Positions 8,379-17,895 of a stretch of DNA of 64,000 bases are shown here, piece after piece; within the stretch, counting starts at the first letter, position 1, and each line of letters starts with the position of its first letter. Source of the DNA: Acinetobacter sp. WCHA45 (GTDB lineage: Bacteria > Pseudomonadota > Gammaproteobacteria > Pseudomonadales > Moraxellaceae); the NCBI RefSeq assembly GCF_002165255.2, contig NZ_CP028561.1:496001-560000 (forward strand), read 5' to 3'. The position numbers were made by a program, and so were the translations under genes. The notes under the pieces are model-generated. The model was not told where the DNA came from. It saw only the letters and a program-made list of their open reading frames with translations, and searched no databases.

Positions 8379-9167
8379 TTATTTATATTGGCGCGGCAAG
8401 AATTGAATTTCTGGATTCTTATCTTTTTTACGTGCAAGGCTACTGTTTTTACCTAAAAGTAATTTAAGCTGCCACAGTTTTTCTAAACGTAAAGCCTTTT
8501 CAGGTTGATGTTCCATTGCATCCAATACTCGTTTTGCTGCCATAATTGCATCTGGCGAGCGCTGTAAGATTTCTTGAGCGATCACGTTTGCTTTGGCTAA
8601 TGGATCTTGATCTAAATGTGTCACTAGACCAATTTCTTTAGCGTATTCTGCGTCAAAGATACGCGCAGTCAGCGTTAGTTCTTTGGCTAGATCAACGCCG
8701 ATCAGCCCTTTTAATGAGCGGGTTAAACCCATGTCAGGTACTAGGCCCCAACGGCTTTCCATAATCGACATTTTAGTAGTGGGAGTCGCAATACGAATAT
8801 CCGCTGCGAGTGCAAGCTGCATTCCTGCACCAAAGCAAAAACCTTCGATCGCTGCAATAACAGGAATAGGCAAATTTTGCCAAATTAAAAAAGCTTTTTG
8901 AAATAAGCTTTGTCCTGGTTTGATCAGTTCCCATGCTGCAAATGCTGTATTTTTTGGATTATTTAGATCTGATAAGTCGATACCAGCACTAAATACCTGT
9001 GCTTCACCCGTGAGGATGACACAACGAATTGAACGATCTTTCTCAATTTTTTTAGCTGTTGCAACCAATTCTTTTAATAATGCAAAACTCATTGCATTGC
9101 GTTTATCTGGTCGATTTAAGGAAACAGTTGCAATCCCATTGTTCTTTTCAACGCGTAAAAGTGCCAT
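8379..9167 (-). CDS. Crotonase-family enoyl-CoA hydratase/isomerase
   Basis: This 262-residue crotonase fold acts on acyl-CoA thioesters. The oxyanion-hole segments are FSAGIDLSDL (about 58-67) and AIEGFCFGAGMQLALAADIRIA (about 107-128). ESRWGLVPDMGLTRSL carries the second catalytic position, with Asp in PDMG where many hydratases have Glu, as in some dienoyl-CoA isomerases. The C terminus (residues 235-262) is basic and unusual (ARKKDKNPEIQF). It is the first gene of the operon with the dehydrogenase and isomerase. Its substrate is not deducible. Confidence 0.85.
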   Translation of the reverse strand: MALLRVEKNNGIATVSLNRPDKRNAMSFALLKELVATAKKIEKDRSIRCVILTGEAQVFSAGIDLSDLNNPKNTAFAAWELIKPGQSLFQKAFLIWQNLPIPVIAAIEGFCFGAGMQLALAADIRIATPTTKMSIMESRWGLVPDMGLTRSLKGLIGVDLAKELTLTARIFDAEYAKEIGLVTHLDQDPLAKANVIAQEILQRSPDAIMAAKRVLDAMEHQPEKALRLEKLWQLKLLLGKNSSLARKKDKNPEIQFLPRQYK

Positions 9168-9243
9168 TTACCATACTCTTATTGTGTTTGATTGGGGCAG
9201 CATAGCATGAGTCTTTAACCTGAAACATGACACCGCAGTCACA

Positions 9244-12054
9244 TTAAATGTCATGAGCGTGTAAGATGAGATTTGCGGCTTGTCGCACCTGTTCAATGGC
9301 TGTATTTAATTCATTAAAGCGATAATTTGTTTCCCGAATAAAGCCGTCATCTGCTTTACGTCGTTCTTTACGTAGGGTTGAAACGAATTGTTCAAACTCG
9401 CCCGAAACCTGTTGTAAATTCGGTGTTCCTACGTATCGAGTAGCACCATATAGACGGTGTAATACATGTTCCAGTTGAGGGAAGTCTTCCATTTCAATCA
9501 ATTGTTGCATTTCAGCAAGTTCAGTATCGAAACTGTCTACCAACATATTCAATAGATCTTGTGCTAGATCTTCTTTGTTCGCTGCTAATTGAACACTTTG
9601 TTGCCAATTCAAAATTTGAGGATCAATCGTTTCAATCGAACGTTTTTGTTCCGTATGTGCTGGTTGGGAAGAGAAATTGTTTTTCGTCCAGTGCGTTAAG
9701 ATTTGGATGATTTGTTCCATTTGAATCGGTTTGGTTACGTAATCATTCATACCCACTTTGAGTAATTTTTGCTTTTCGTCTGCTAGAGCATGTGCCGTGA
9801 GTGCAATAATCGGAAGTTGCATGCCTGTATCTAAAGTTGACTCTAAGGAACGAATTGCTCTTGTTGTATCAATTCCAGACATCACTGGCATTTGGATGTC
9901 CATAAAGACTAAGTCAAATGGCGGTAATTTTTGTTGTATACGTGCTTGAATGATATCAATCGCTTTCTGCCCACTGAGCGCTTTTGTAGTGGTGACGTTC
10001 AATTCACCAAGTAATGCTTCCAATACAATCAAGTTAGGTAAATGATCGTCTACAGCAAGTATATGTAATCCTTGACCATTAAAGTTTTCTGGTTCTGGTT
10101 CAAAGATAGGTTGATTTCCCAATAACTGAACTAGTTCACGACGACTCAACGGTTGGTAGAGCGGGCGTGCACGATATTCATTCAGCATGTTTGGCTCAAG
10201 GCTCATTTGATAACCGTAAACGGCTAAGTTTCCTTGGTAACGCTGACGAATTTCTTTGAGTAGTGCTTCTGTATCACCACTATGGTCAACGATAAGCCAT
10301 GTATTTTCTTGCTGATTTAAATGATTCAGACGACTAAATAAATCCAAAATTGATTGTGTTTCGATATGTGAGACACGGTAGTTTTCTAAATATGAACGAA
10401 GCACACTCGCTGTGGCAGGATGGGCAAGGTAAGAGACTACTTTTAAATGATCGAAATGTGGATGCTCAACAAATTCATCTTGTTCATCTACTTTAAATGA
10501 AGCCGTAAACCAAAAAGTTGAACCTTTTTCTGTCGGTGCACGTTCTTGGTTGTCTTCAAAGCCAATTTGACCATGCATCAAATGAACAAGTTGTTTGGAA
10601 ATCGCTAAGCCTAATCCTGTACCTCCAAATTGACGAGTAACGGAAGCATCACCTTGAGAAAATGATTCAAATAGTTTTTTACGGTCGGTACCGCTGAGAC
10701 CAATGCCACTGTCCTGAACGCTGAAATGTAATAGGCATTGTCCAATATCATCATCTTCCATACGTACACGAACAATGATTTCACCATCTGGAGTGAACTT
10801 AATGGCATTGGAAATGAGGTTGGTCAGAATTTGTTTAAAACGTAAGGCATCGCCAACCACATGCTGTGGAATATTCTCAGCGTAGTAAAATGCCATGTTG
10901 ATATGTTTTTGCGCTGCAAGCGGAGAAAGCATATCCATCACATCAAAAATAGCTTCTTCCAAATCAAATGGCGCTGTTTCGAGCTCTAATTTACCCGCAT
11001 CAATTTTAGAAAAATCGAGGACATCATTAATGAGTGCCAATAAATGCGCGGATGATTTGCGGATGGTTTGCAGATAAAGATTCTGCTCATTACTCAGGTT
11101 TTGCTGGCGTAACAGCAAATGAATAAAACCATCAATACTGTTCAGTGGAGTCCTGAGTTCATGGCTGATATTGGCTAAAAAGACTGATTTAGATTGATTC
11201 GATGAAATCGCTTGGTCACGTGCTTGACGATAGGTAATGTTCTGAACTTCGAGTGTGTCTAAGGTACGACGTAAATCCTCTTCGGTTTGTTCAGTATGCT
11301 CTTTCAACTCCAAGAAACTAAAATGTAAACGTTTGACTGCATTGGCAATATCACGCTGGAGCAGGCGTAACTCACCTGTACTGTTCACCACGATATGCTG
11401 ATCCAGCGTATCGGCATTCAGGCGCTGCATCTGCATACGAATTTCATAGAGTGGCGCAAGCCAAATTCTTGAAAATACGTTTAAGCAAAGTAATAAAAGT
11501 AATAGGGTAATTAGTCCAGTCATAACCAAGGCTAATAGAATTTTATAACGAGCTAACTCAAGTGGCTGATTGTCTAATTCAATCATGAGCCAAATTGATT
11601 CGTTATGACCACCAGCCAATTTTGCACCATAGATGCTGTTGTGTTTATGTGCGATTGGACCAAAAAAATTACTGTTATTTGGAAAAGTTGGCCAAAAACG
11701 ATTATTTTGATAACCAATACTGAGATAGGTTTGCCCTTGATTATCAATAATGACAGCGCGTTGTAAGTTTTTCTCATCAAACATTTTTTGCATAATGTTT
11801 TGAGCGCGATCATATTGATCGGGGTGTTGTTGTACCAGTTGCAGTAATTTTTCTGCGGTTTGATGATAACGAGCTAAGATCGCTGAAGCATCGGAATGCT
11901 GTTGTTGTTTGGCTGCACTGGTGGTTTCAGATAAAACCCATAAAATTCCAACCCCTGTCAGTACGGCGATCGGCACTAAAATAAGTGCAATCAATTGTCC
12001 ATAAGCATGATTGAGCCGTAAGCGTTTTGACAGGATTTTATTGAAATTTGACAT
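9244..12054 (-). CDS. gacS: Hybrid sensor histidine kinase GacS/BarA
   Basis: This tripartite hybrid kinase of 936 residues signals to the response regulator GacA/UvrY. Domain order: membrane helix about 19-41, periplasmic sensor, membrane helix about 171-194, HAMP, and HisKA with the autophosphorylated His298 in ISHELRTP. Then come HATPase_c (NLISNAIKFT, FGGTGLGLAISKQL), a degenerate receiver-like region (about 535-655), a receiver with phosphoacceptor Asp719 in FMDIQMPVMSG, and a C-terminal Hpt domain with His866 in HRLYGATRYVG. All phosphorelay residues are present. In Acinetobacter the GacS system governs virulence, motility and aromatic catabolism. gacA is not linked here. cysM is divergent. 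Confidence 0.93.
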   Translation of the reverse strand: MSNFNKILSKRLRLNHAYGQLIALILVPIAVLTGVGILWVLSETTSAAKQQQHSDASAILARYHQTAEKLLQLVQQHPDQYDRAQNIMQKMFDEKNLQRAVIIDNQGQTYLSIGYQNNRFWPTFPNNSNFFGPIAHKHNSIYGAKLAGGHNESIWLMIELDNQPLELARYKILLALVMTGLITLLLLLLCLNVFSRIWLAPLYEIRMQMQRLNADTLDQHIVVNSTGELRLLQRDIANAVKRLHFSFLELKEHTEQTEEDLRRTLDTLEVQNITYRQARDQAISSNQSKSVFLANISHELRTPLNSIDGFIHLLLRQQNLSNEQNLYLQTIRKSSAHLLALINDVLDFSKIDAGKLELETAPFDLEEAIFDVMDMLSPLAAQKHINMAFYYAENIPQHVVGDALRFKQILTNLISNAIKFTPDGEIIVRVRMEDDDIGQCLLHFSVQDSGIGLSGTDRKKLFESFSQGDASVTRQFGGTGLGLAISKQLVHLMHGQIGFEDNQERAPTEKGSTFWFTASFKVDEQDEFVEHPHFDHLKVVSYLAHPATASVLRSYLENYRVSHIETQSILDLFSRLNHLNQQENTWLIVDHSGDTEALLKEIRQRYQGNLAVYGYQMSLEPNMLNEYRARPLYQPLSRRELVQLLGNQPIFEPEPENFNGQGLHILAVDDHLPNLIVLEALLGELNVTTTKALSGQKAIDIIQARIQQKLPPFDLVFMDIQMPVMSGIDTTRAIRSLESTLDTGMQLPIIALTAHALADEKQKLLKVGMNDYVTKPIQMEQIIQILTHWTKNNFSSQPAHTEQKRSIETIDPQILNWQQSVQLAANKEDLAQDLLNMLVDSFDTELAEMQQLIEMEDFPQLEHVLHRLYGATRYVGTPNLQQVSGEFEQFVSTLRKERRKADDGFIRETNYRFNELNTAIEQVRQAANLILHAHDI

Positions 12055-12203
12055 AGTGCGGTCAGATTTATCATTCTGTGCAACATCTTAGCATGCTTTG
12101 TGGCAAACAGAGGTACGGGCTAGCCAATAAAAAGCATAGTGAAAAGGTGCAGTATTTCTTATTTTTTCATACAATAGTCGCCACCTTAATATCGGTGTCG
12201 ATC

Positions 12204-13127
12204 ATGACGAATACGCAAACTGATTTTTTAGCAGATGAATTTTTACTAGATTATTATGTCGGTAAAAGCCCTTTAGTGCGTTTGCAACGTTTAGCAAGTC
12301 ATACTCAAGCTACCGTATTAGCGAAATTAGAAGGTAATAATCCTGCTGGCTCAGTCAAAGATCGCCCTGCTTATAACATGATTGTTCAAGCAGAGAAACG
12401 TGGACAAATTCAACCTGGTGATACTTTAATTGAAGCCACTAGCGGTAACACTGGCATTGCTTTAGCCATGGTTGCAGCCATGCGTGGTTATAAAATGAAG
12501 CTGATCATGCCGAATAACATGAGCCAAGAACGTAAAGATGCAATGTTGGCTTATGGTGCTGAGTTAATCGAAGTGACTAAACAGCAAGGTATGGAAGGCG
12601 CACGCGATTTAGCTTTACAAATGCAGGCTGATGGCAAAGGTTTTGTCCTAAATCAATTTGGTAATCCAGACAATGTAGAGGCGCATTACCTCACCACAGG
12701 CCCTGAAATCTGGAAGCAGACGGGTGGAAAAATCACTCATTTTGTCAGCTCGATGGGGACGACAGGAACCATTATGGGGGTCTCTAAGTATTTAAAAGAA
12801 CAGAACCCTGATATTCAAATTGTGGGCTTACAACCCTCTGATGGTTCGAGCATTGCGGGAATTCGCCGTTGGCCTGAAGAATATCTTCCAACTATTTTTG
12901 ATCGTCGTCGTGTGGATCGAATTATTGATATTCCACAAATCGAAGCAGAAAAAACCATGCGTAAGTTGGCGCGCACAGAAGGTATTAGTGCAGGTACTTC
13001 TTCAGGCGGTGCAGTTTGGGCATCAATTAAAATTGCTGAAGAACACCCAGATGCTGTGATTGTCTGCATTATCTGTGACCGAGGTGATCGTTATTTATCA
13101 ACAGGGCTGTTTTCAGTTCAAGATTAA
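12204..13127 (+). CDS. cysM: Cysteine synthase B (CysM)
   Basis: This PLP-dependent O-acetylserine sulfhydrylase has 307 residues from the ATG at 12204. The PLP lysine is Lys52 in NNPAGSVKDRPAYNM, and EATSGNTGIALAM, the phosphate loop SSMGTTGTIMG and EGISAGTSSGGAVW are all intact. The RRWPEEYLP and DRRRVDRI segments are typical of CysM rather than CysK. The reading frame stays open upstream to 12078, but the extra 42 residues look non-coding and family members start at MTNTQ-like sequence. It is divergent from gacS with about 150 bases between. Confidence 0.94.
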   Translation: MTNTQTDFLADEFLLDYYVGKSPLVRLQRLASHTQATVLAKLEGNNPAGSVKDRPAYNMIVQAEKRGQIQPGDTLIEATSGNTGIALAMVAAMRGYKMKLIMPNNMSQERKDAMLAYGAELIEVTKQQGMEGARDLALQMQADGKGFVLNQFGNPDNVEAHYLTTGPEIWKQTGGKITHFVSSMGTTGTIMGVSKYLKEQNPDIQIVGLQPSDGSSIAGIRRWPEEYLPTIFDRRRVDRIIDIPQIEAEKTMRKLARTEGISAGTSSGGAVWASIKIAEEHPDAVIVCIICDRGDRYLSTGLFSVQD

Positions 13128-13202
13128 AATCTCCCCCTAATCCCTCTCTGTTAAAAAGAGGGAGAACACCTTCCTTTATAAAAGGTGGGTTGGGAGGGAT
13201 TT
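13127..13202. repeat. Three-stem intergenic repeat element
   Basis: Outer arms AAATCTCCCCCTAA (13127-13140) and TTGGGAGGGATTT (13190-13202) are imperfect inverted repeats. They enclose two hairpins: TCCCTCT/AGAGGGA (13141-13163) and CACCTT/AAGGTG (13167-13187). The whole would fold as a cruciform or clover. G+C-rich arms in an AT-rich spacer and the compact size suggest a small non-autonomous dispersed element. It begins at the last base of the cysM stop codon and may act as its terminator. No second copy is evident in this window. Confidence 0.6.
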
Positions 13203-13216
13203 GAAGAGATTTCAAG

Positions 13217-14038
13217 ATGAATTTACGTTTTCCAATTTTAGTTTTTGATATTGAGACACTAACCGATTTAAAGGCGGGTGCTCATCTTTATCATCTTGAT
13301 TTACCTGAAGCCGATGTTGAACAAGCATTAACTAAGATTCGCCGTCAAGAATCTGGTATGGATTTTCAACGCCTACCTTTGCATGAAATTGTCTGTATTT
13401 CAGGTTTATGGATTGATGAAAAGGGCTTCCGCCTGTTTTCATTTAGTCAGGAGCAAAGTACAGAAGCTGAAATGCTGACAAAATTCCTGTCCATTTTTGA
13501 CAAGAAGCAGCCGACACTGGTGAGCTGGAATGGCTCGCAGTTTGACTTGCCTGTGATTCTGTTCCGAGCCATGTATCATGGGCTTTCTGCGCCCAGCCTG
13601 TTTGATCAGGGTGAAATTGATAACCAAAAGCGCTTTAACAACTACCAGAACCGTTACCACCACCGTCATGTCGATTTGATGGATGTGATGGCAATGTTTA
13701 ATGGTCGAAATTTTCAAAAACTTGATGATGTTGCTTGTCTGTTGGGATTCCCTGGAAAGCGTGGTGAAACGGGTTATCATGTGCCAGAGTATGTGAGTAC
13801 TGAACAATGGTTAAAACTGACCAGTTATTGTGAAGGTGATGTTTTAAATACATGGTTGATCTATTTACGTTGGTTGTTGCTCAAAGGGCAGCTTAATCAA
13901 CATGATCATCAGCATTGGCTTCAAACCACGATCGATTATTTACAAACTCAAACGCAACAAACAGAATTCTTACAGGTATGGCAACAAACATCGCAATATA
14001 CTGTATTTACCGCAAATACGTTTGCGCCAAAAAATTAG
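13217..14038 (+). CDS. Predicted 3'-5' exonuclease, PolB-exonuclease-like
   Basis: This 273-residue DnaQ-like exonuclease is of the PolB-related type. The first acidic motif is VFDIETLTDLKAG (Asp and Glu near residues 11-13). The second is LVSWNGSQFDLPVI near 93-106. The third region has YCEGDVLNTWLIYLRW near 211-226. There is no polymerase domain, so it is a stand-alone nuclease of unknown DNA or RNA substrate. It ends 9 bases before rlmD, with which it is probably co-transcribed. Confidence 0.85.
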   Translation: MNLRFPILVFDIETLTDLKAGAHLYHLDLPEADVEQALTKIRRQESGMDFQRLPLHEIVCISGLWIDEKGFRLFSFSQEQSTEAEMLTKFLSIFDKKQPTLVSWNGSQFDLPVILFRAMYHGLSAPSLFDQGEIDNQKRFNNYQNRYHHRHVDLMDVMAMFNGRNFQKLDDVACLLGFPGKRGETGYHVPEYVSTEQWLKLTSYCEGDVLNTWLIYLRWLLLKGQLNQHDHQHWLQTTIDYLQTQTQQTEFLQVWQQTSQYTVFTANTFAPKN

Positions 14039-14047
14039 GTTGATCTT

Positions 14048-15457
14048 TTGAAACATAAAGCGAAACAGCGCCCAGCTCAATATCCAACATATACCTTTCA
14101 AATCGAAGCTTTTTCTCATGAGGGGCGAGGGATTGCGCATTATGGAACGCATCCTGATCATCCAAAAGAAAAGCATGGCAAGAAGGTTTTTATTCGTTAT
14201 GCGCTCGTGGGTGAAACAGTACAAGCCAAGATTAGCAATCAAACTTCTCGTTTAGAAGAAGCGGATATGCTTAAGCTAGAAAGTGATGCGGCTGTGGGAC
14301 GAGTCGATCCAATTTGTCCGCATTTTGGGGTGTGTGGTGGCTGTAGCTTGCAACATATTCATCCAGATGAACAGATTTTATTAAAACAGAATGTATTAAA
14401 GTCACATTTACAACATTTTGCTGGTTTACAACCAGAGCAATGGTTAGATCCAATCCGCTCTGAAAAAATAGATTATCGTCGTCGTGCTCGAGTCGGCGTT
14501 CGCTATATTGCGAAACAAAATCGTTTGGTGATGGGCTTTCGTGAACATCACAGTAATCATTTAACACCGATTCAGCAGTGTCATGTTCTTGATCAGCATT
14601 TGTCCGAAAGTTTAGTAGAGTTGAGAAAACTACTCGAAAGTCTAACAGGCAAAGCCCACATTGGTCATATAGAATTAGCAATGGGTGATACCGAGACAGC
14701 CTTATTGATTCGCCACTTGGATGAATTAAATGTGTCGGATGTCAACCAATTACGTCAATTTGCGTTACTAAAGGATTGGCAGTTGTATTTACAACCTAAA
14801 GGCGCAGATAGTTTACATCGTGTTGATGATGCTCAAGCACCGATGCGTTTGCACTATAGTCTGGATGAGTTTGCGGTTAAATTTGCATTTTCACCTTTAG
14901 ACTTTACTCAGGTGAATAGCGGTGTAAATGCAAAGATGATTCACTTGGCATGTGAATTGCTAGATTTACAGAAAGGGGAGAGAGTGCTCGACCTGTTTTG
15001 TGGACTGGGTAATTTTTCCTTACCTTTAGCACGTTGTGTTGGTGAGACAGGTCAGGTCATTGGTGTTGAAGCAAGTGATGAGATGGTACAACGGGCAACT
15101 GAAAATGCGAAAGCAAATCAATTGTCTCAGGCATTGTTCTTTTCACAAGATTTAACAAAAGACTTTTCGCATCATTCTTGGGCAAAACAGGGATTTGATG
15201 CATTATTAATTGATCCTCCTCGATCAGGTGCGTTTGAGGTTATGCAATATGTACCTAATTTTGGAGCAAAAAGAATCGTTTATGTTTCATGTAATCCATC
15301 AACGCTAGCAAGGGATGCGGGTGTACTGGCACAATATGGTTATCAACTTAAAAAAGCGGCAGTCATGGACATGTTTACCCATACTGAGCATGTTGAATCA
15401 ATTGCCTTATTTGAAAAAATTGAGCAATTTGAAAAGACCCAAGAGATAAACGATTAG
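14048..15457 (+). CDS. rlmD: 23S rRNA (uracil-1939-C5)-methyltransferase RlmD
   Basis: This SAM-dependent RNA methyltransferase of the RumA/TrmA family has 469 residues and a TTG start. An N-terminal TRAM domain (about 15-75) precedes the iron-sulfur cysteines [14 protein letters not shown] near 90-103. The methyltransferase domain has [16 protein letters not shown] near 313-328. The catalytic nucleophile Cys is in [13 protein letters not shown] near 414-426, with DPPRSGA before it. It modifies U1939 of 23S rRNA. relA follows after 31 bases, as in many gammaproteobacteria. Confidence 0.94.
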   Translation: MKHKAKQRPAQYPTYTFQIEAFSHEGRGIAHYGTHPDHPKEKHGKKVFIRYALVGETVQAKISNQTSRLEEADMLKLESDAAVGRVDPICPHFGVCGGCSLQHIHPDEQILLKQNVLKSHLQHFAGLQPEQWLDPIRSEKIDYRRRARVGVRYIAKQNRLVMGFREHHSNHLTPIQQCHVLDQHLSESLVELRKLLESLTGKAHIGHIELAMGDTETALLIRHLDELNVSDVNQLRQFALLKDWQLYLQPKGADSLHRVDDAQAPMRLHYSLDEFAVKFAFSPLDFTQVNSGVNAKMIHLACELLDLQKGERVLDLFCGLGNFSLPLARCVGETGQVIGVEASDEMVQRATENAKANQLSQALFFSQDLTKDFSHHSWAKQGFDALLIDPPRSGAFEVMQYVPNFGAKRIVYVSCNPSTLARDAGVLAQYGYQLKKAAVMDMFTHTEHVESIALFEKIEQFEKTQEIND

Positions 15458-15488
15458 AGAATGAGTTACATATCCAGAGGAGAATGGT

Positions 15489-17795
15489 ATGGTCACAGTA
15501 CGTGAGCAGTTACCTGGGCGACTCCATGAGTTGTCAGAGGAAACGACTGTAGAACATGCCGCTGAAGCGCAAAGTGGTCTGGTCTCTTGGCTAGATCGAG
15601 TGCGTGATATTTTGGATGGGGCGGAGCTAAAGCAACTTCAAAAAGTTGCAGAGCTGACCTTGGCAAAAGAATTAGAAACCACGGTTCATCATCGTAGCAA
15701 TACCTTTAGTACAGGTATTGGCATGGCTGATATTTTGGCGCATTTACATGTTGATGAAGACACATTGTCAGCGGCAGTGTTGTATCGAAGTGTGCGCGAA
15801 GGTTTAATTACTTTAGAGGATATTCAACAGCAATTCGGCGAACAGGTGCTTGGTCTTGTACAAGGCACGCTTGCGATGGGTAAGCTCTCTGAATTGATTG
15901 AAAAAAATAAACGTTTAGAAGATCATTTTAATAACAATCAGCGTGAGCATTTAAACGGCATTTATAAAATGCTGATTTCAGTGACAGAAGATGTACGCGT
16001 TGTTTTGATCAAATTGGCTGAACGTACTTATGCTTTACGTGAATTAGCCACTGCAAGTAAAGAACGCCAAGAACGCGTTGCACGTGAGATTTTAACGATC
16101 TATTCACCACTTGCACATCGCTTAGGTATTGCACAACTAAAATGGGAATTAGAAGATCTCGCTTTCCGTTATTTGGCGCCTGAGCGTTATAAAGAAATTG
16201 CATCGTTGCTGAATGAAAAACGTTTAGAGCGAGAGCAATATATTCAGTTTGTGATTGATAAGCTAAAGACTGAACTGGGTATGCATCATATTCAGGCGGA
16301 AATCACTGGACGAGTGAAGCACATTTATTCGATTTATCGAAAAATGAAAAGTAAAAATCTGAGTTTTGATCAGCTTTATGATATTCGTGCAGTGCGTGTA
16401 TTGGTCAAAAGTGTACCAGACTGTTATCACGCTTTAGGTATTGTGCATCAGCTGTGGCGTCATATCCCGAACCAATTTGATGACTATGTCACCAATCCAA
16501 AAGCCAATGGTTATCGCTCATTACACACGGCAGTGATTGCTGAAAATAAATCTTTAGAAGTACAAATTCGTACCTTCGAAATGCACAACGAAGCCGAACT
16601 GGGCGTTTGTTCGCATTTTAATTATAAAGAAGGTGCAAAAAATACCGATCATTCATTTAATCATCGTCTACATTCTTTACGTGCGGTATTGGAACATTAT
16701 CAAGAGCGTACCGAAACCACACCCCATGGCGAGGATGAAGAGTCAAATGGTATAGATCAAATTCAAGATTTTGAAAATTTTGAAAAAATCTATGTGTTTA
16801 GTCGTGATGGTGATATTAAAGAATTGCCACGAGGTTCGACGGTTTTAGATTTTGCTTACCATGTACATACTGAGGTAGGTAATAAGTGTTATGCAGCACG
16901 TGTCAATCAACGTTATGTGCCATTAACTTATACGCTTAAAACGGGTGAACAGGTTGAGATTTTAACCAAAAAAGATCGTGAACCGAACCGTGATTGGTTG
17001 GTGAACTCTTTAGGTTATATCAAAACTGCTCGTGCGCGTGACAAGTTGCGCCATTGGTTTAGACAGCAAGATCGGAGTAAGAATGTTGAGGTAGGGCGTG
17101 AGTTACTCAATAAAGAGTTAGCACGGTTAGCAATTCACCCGAAAAGTATCGATCTTAAAGACTATTCATCTCACTTTAATCTGAAATCAGGCGATGACAT
17201 TTTAGTTGCTTTAGTCAGTGGCGATATCAGTTTGCATGCTTTGATGAATCAAGTGAATCGTCAGATGCACTTGGATCAAGATGAGCCTGAACTGGTTTTA
17301 AAACCTGCCTTAAATCCACGTGCCAGCCATACGCTCTCAGCACACGGGATTTTGATTGACGGTTTGGATAATGTGGAATTGCATATTGCACAGTGTTGTC
17401 AACCTGTACATGGTGAGTCGATTGGGGGCTATATCACTTTAAATCGTGGTGTCAGTATCCATAAGGTTGCTTGTCCAGATTATTTGCGTATGACGACTCA
17501 AGAGCCTGAACGTGCTGTTGAAGCCGATTGGGAAATGCAACCGACCCGTGGTCAGAGTGTGCAAATCGTGGTTGAGGCTTATGATCGCCGTGGTCTGCTT
17601 AAAGACCTCACGCAAGTGATTTTCTCAGATCAAATCAATATTCGTCAGGTCAATACGATTTCTGAGGCAGATGGGATTGCCAATATGAAGTTGTTGATTG
17701 AAGTGAAAGGTTTGGCACAACTGTCTCGTTTATTGGCTCGTTTAGAGCAGCAACCAGGCATTATTAGTGCAAGACGTTTGGTTCAGGGTAGTTGA
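15489..17795 (+). CDS. relA: (p)ppGpp synthetase RelA
   Basis: This ribosome-associated GTP pyrophosphokinase of 768 residues drives the stringent response. The pseudo-hydrolase domain (about 50-200) lacks the HD...ED metal motif of SpoT: the matching stretch reads AAVLYRSVREG, so only synthesis is expected. The synthetase domain has YDIRAVRVLVKSVPDCYHALG and NPKANGYRSLHTAV (about 295-355). A TGS domain follows (IYVFSRDGDIKELPRGSTVLDFAYHVHT, about 425-485), then the zinc-finger-like HIAQCCQPVHG and a C-terminal ACT domain. It ends before an 18-bp perfect terminator stem. Confidence 0.96.
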   Translation: MVTVREQLPGRLHELSEETTVEHAAEAQSGLVSWLDRVRDILDGAELKQLQKVAELTLAKELETTVHHRSNTFSTGIGMADILAHLHVDEDTLSAAVLYRSVREGLITLEDIQQQFGEQVLGLVQGTLAMGKLSELIEKNKRLEDHFNNNQREHLNGIYKMLISVTEDVRVVLIKLAERTYALRELATASKERQERVAREILTIYSPLAHRLGIAQLKWELEDLAFRYLAPERYKEIASLLNEKRLEREQYIQFVIDKLKTELGMHHIQAEITGRVKHIYSIYRKMKSKNLSFDQLYDIRAVRVLVKSVPDCYHALGIVHQLWRHIPNQFDDYVTNPKANGYRSLHTAVIAENKSLEVQIRTFEMHNEAELGVCSHFNYKEGAKNTDHSFNHRLHSLRAVLEHYQERTETTPHGEDEESNGIDQIQDFENFEKIYVFSRDGDIKELPRGSTVLDFAYHVHTEVGNKCYAARVNQRYVPLTYTLKTGEQVEILTKKDREPNRDWLVNSLGYIKTARARDKLRHWFRQQDRSKNVEVGRELLNKELARLAIHPKSIDLKDYSSHFNLKSGDDILVALVSGDISLHALMNQVNRQMHLDQDEPELVLKPALNPRASHTLSAHGILIDGLDNVELHIAQCCQPVHGESIGGYITLNRGVSIHKVACPDYLRMTTQEPERAVEADWEMQPTRGQSVQIVVEAYDRRGLLKDLTQVIFSDQINIRQVNTISEADGIANMKLLIEVKGLAQLSRLLARLEQQPGIISARRLVQGS

Positions 17796-17811
17796 TTGAC
17801 ATTATATTTAT

Positions 17812-17851
17812 AAAAAAGAACACTTTAAACGAATTTAAAGTGTTCTTTTTT
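17812..17851. terminator. Bidirectional terminator after relA
   Basis: AAAAAAGAACACTTTAAA and its exact complement TTTAAAGTGTTCTTTTTT flank a CGAA loop, an 18-bp perfect stem. It separates relA from the converging envelope cluster. Confidence 0.93.
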
Positions 17852-17895
17852 GCATCAACAAAAAATCATAAATTGAATATACACAGATTATTCGA

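Noticed and set aside
12078..12203. N-terminal extension of cysM
   Set aside because: The extra 42 residues do not look like CysM and cover the promoter region; ATG 12204 gives the normal family start.
14271..14681. 136-codon minus-strand frame inside rlmD
   Set aside because: It overlaps the conserved RlmD coding region completely; its His-rich composition is an artefact of the opposite strand.
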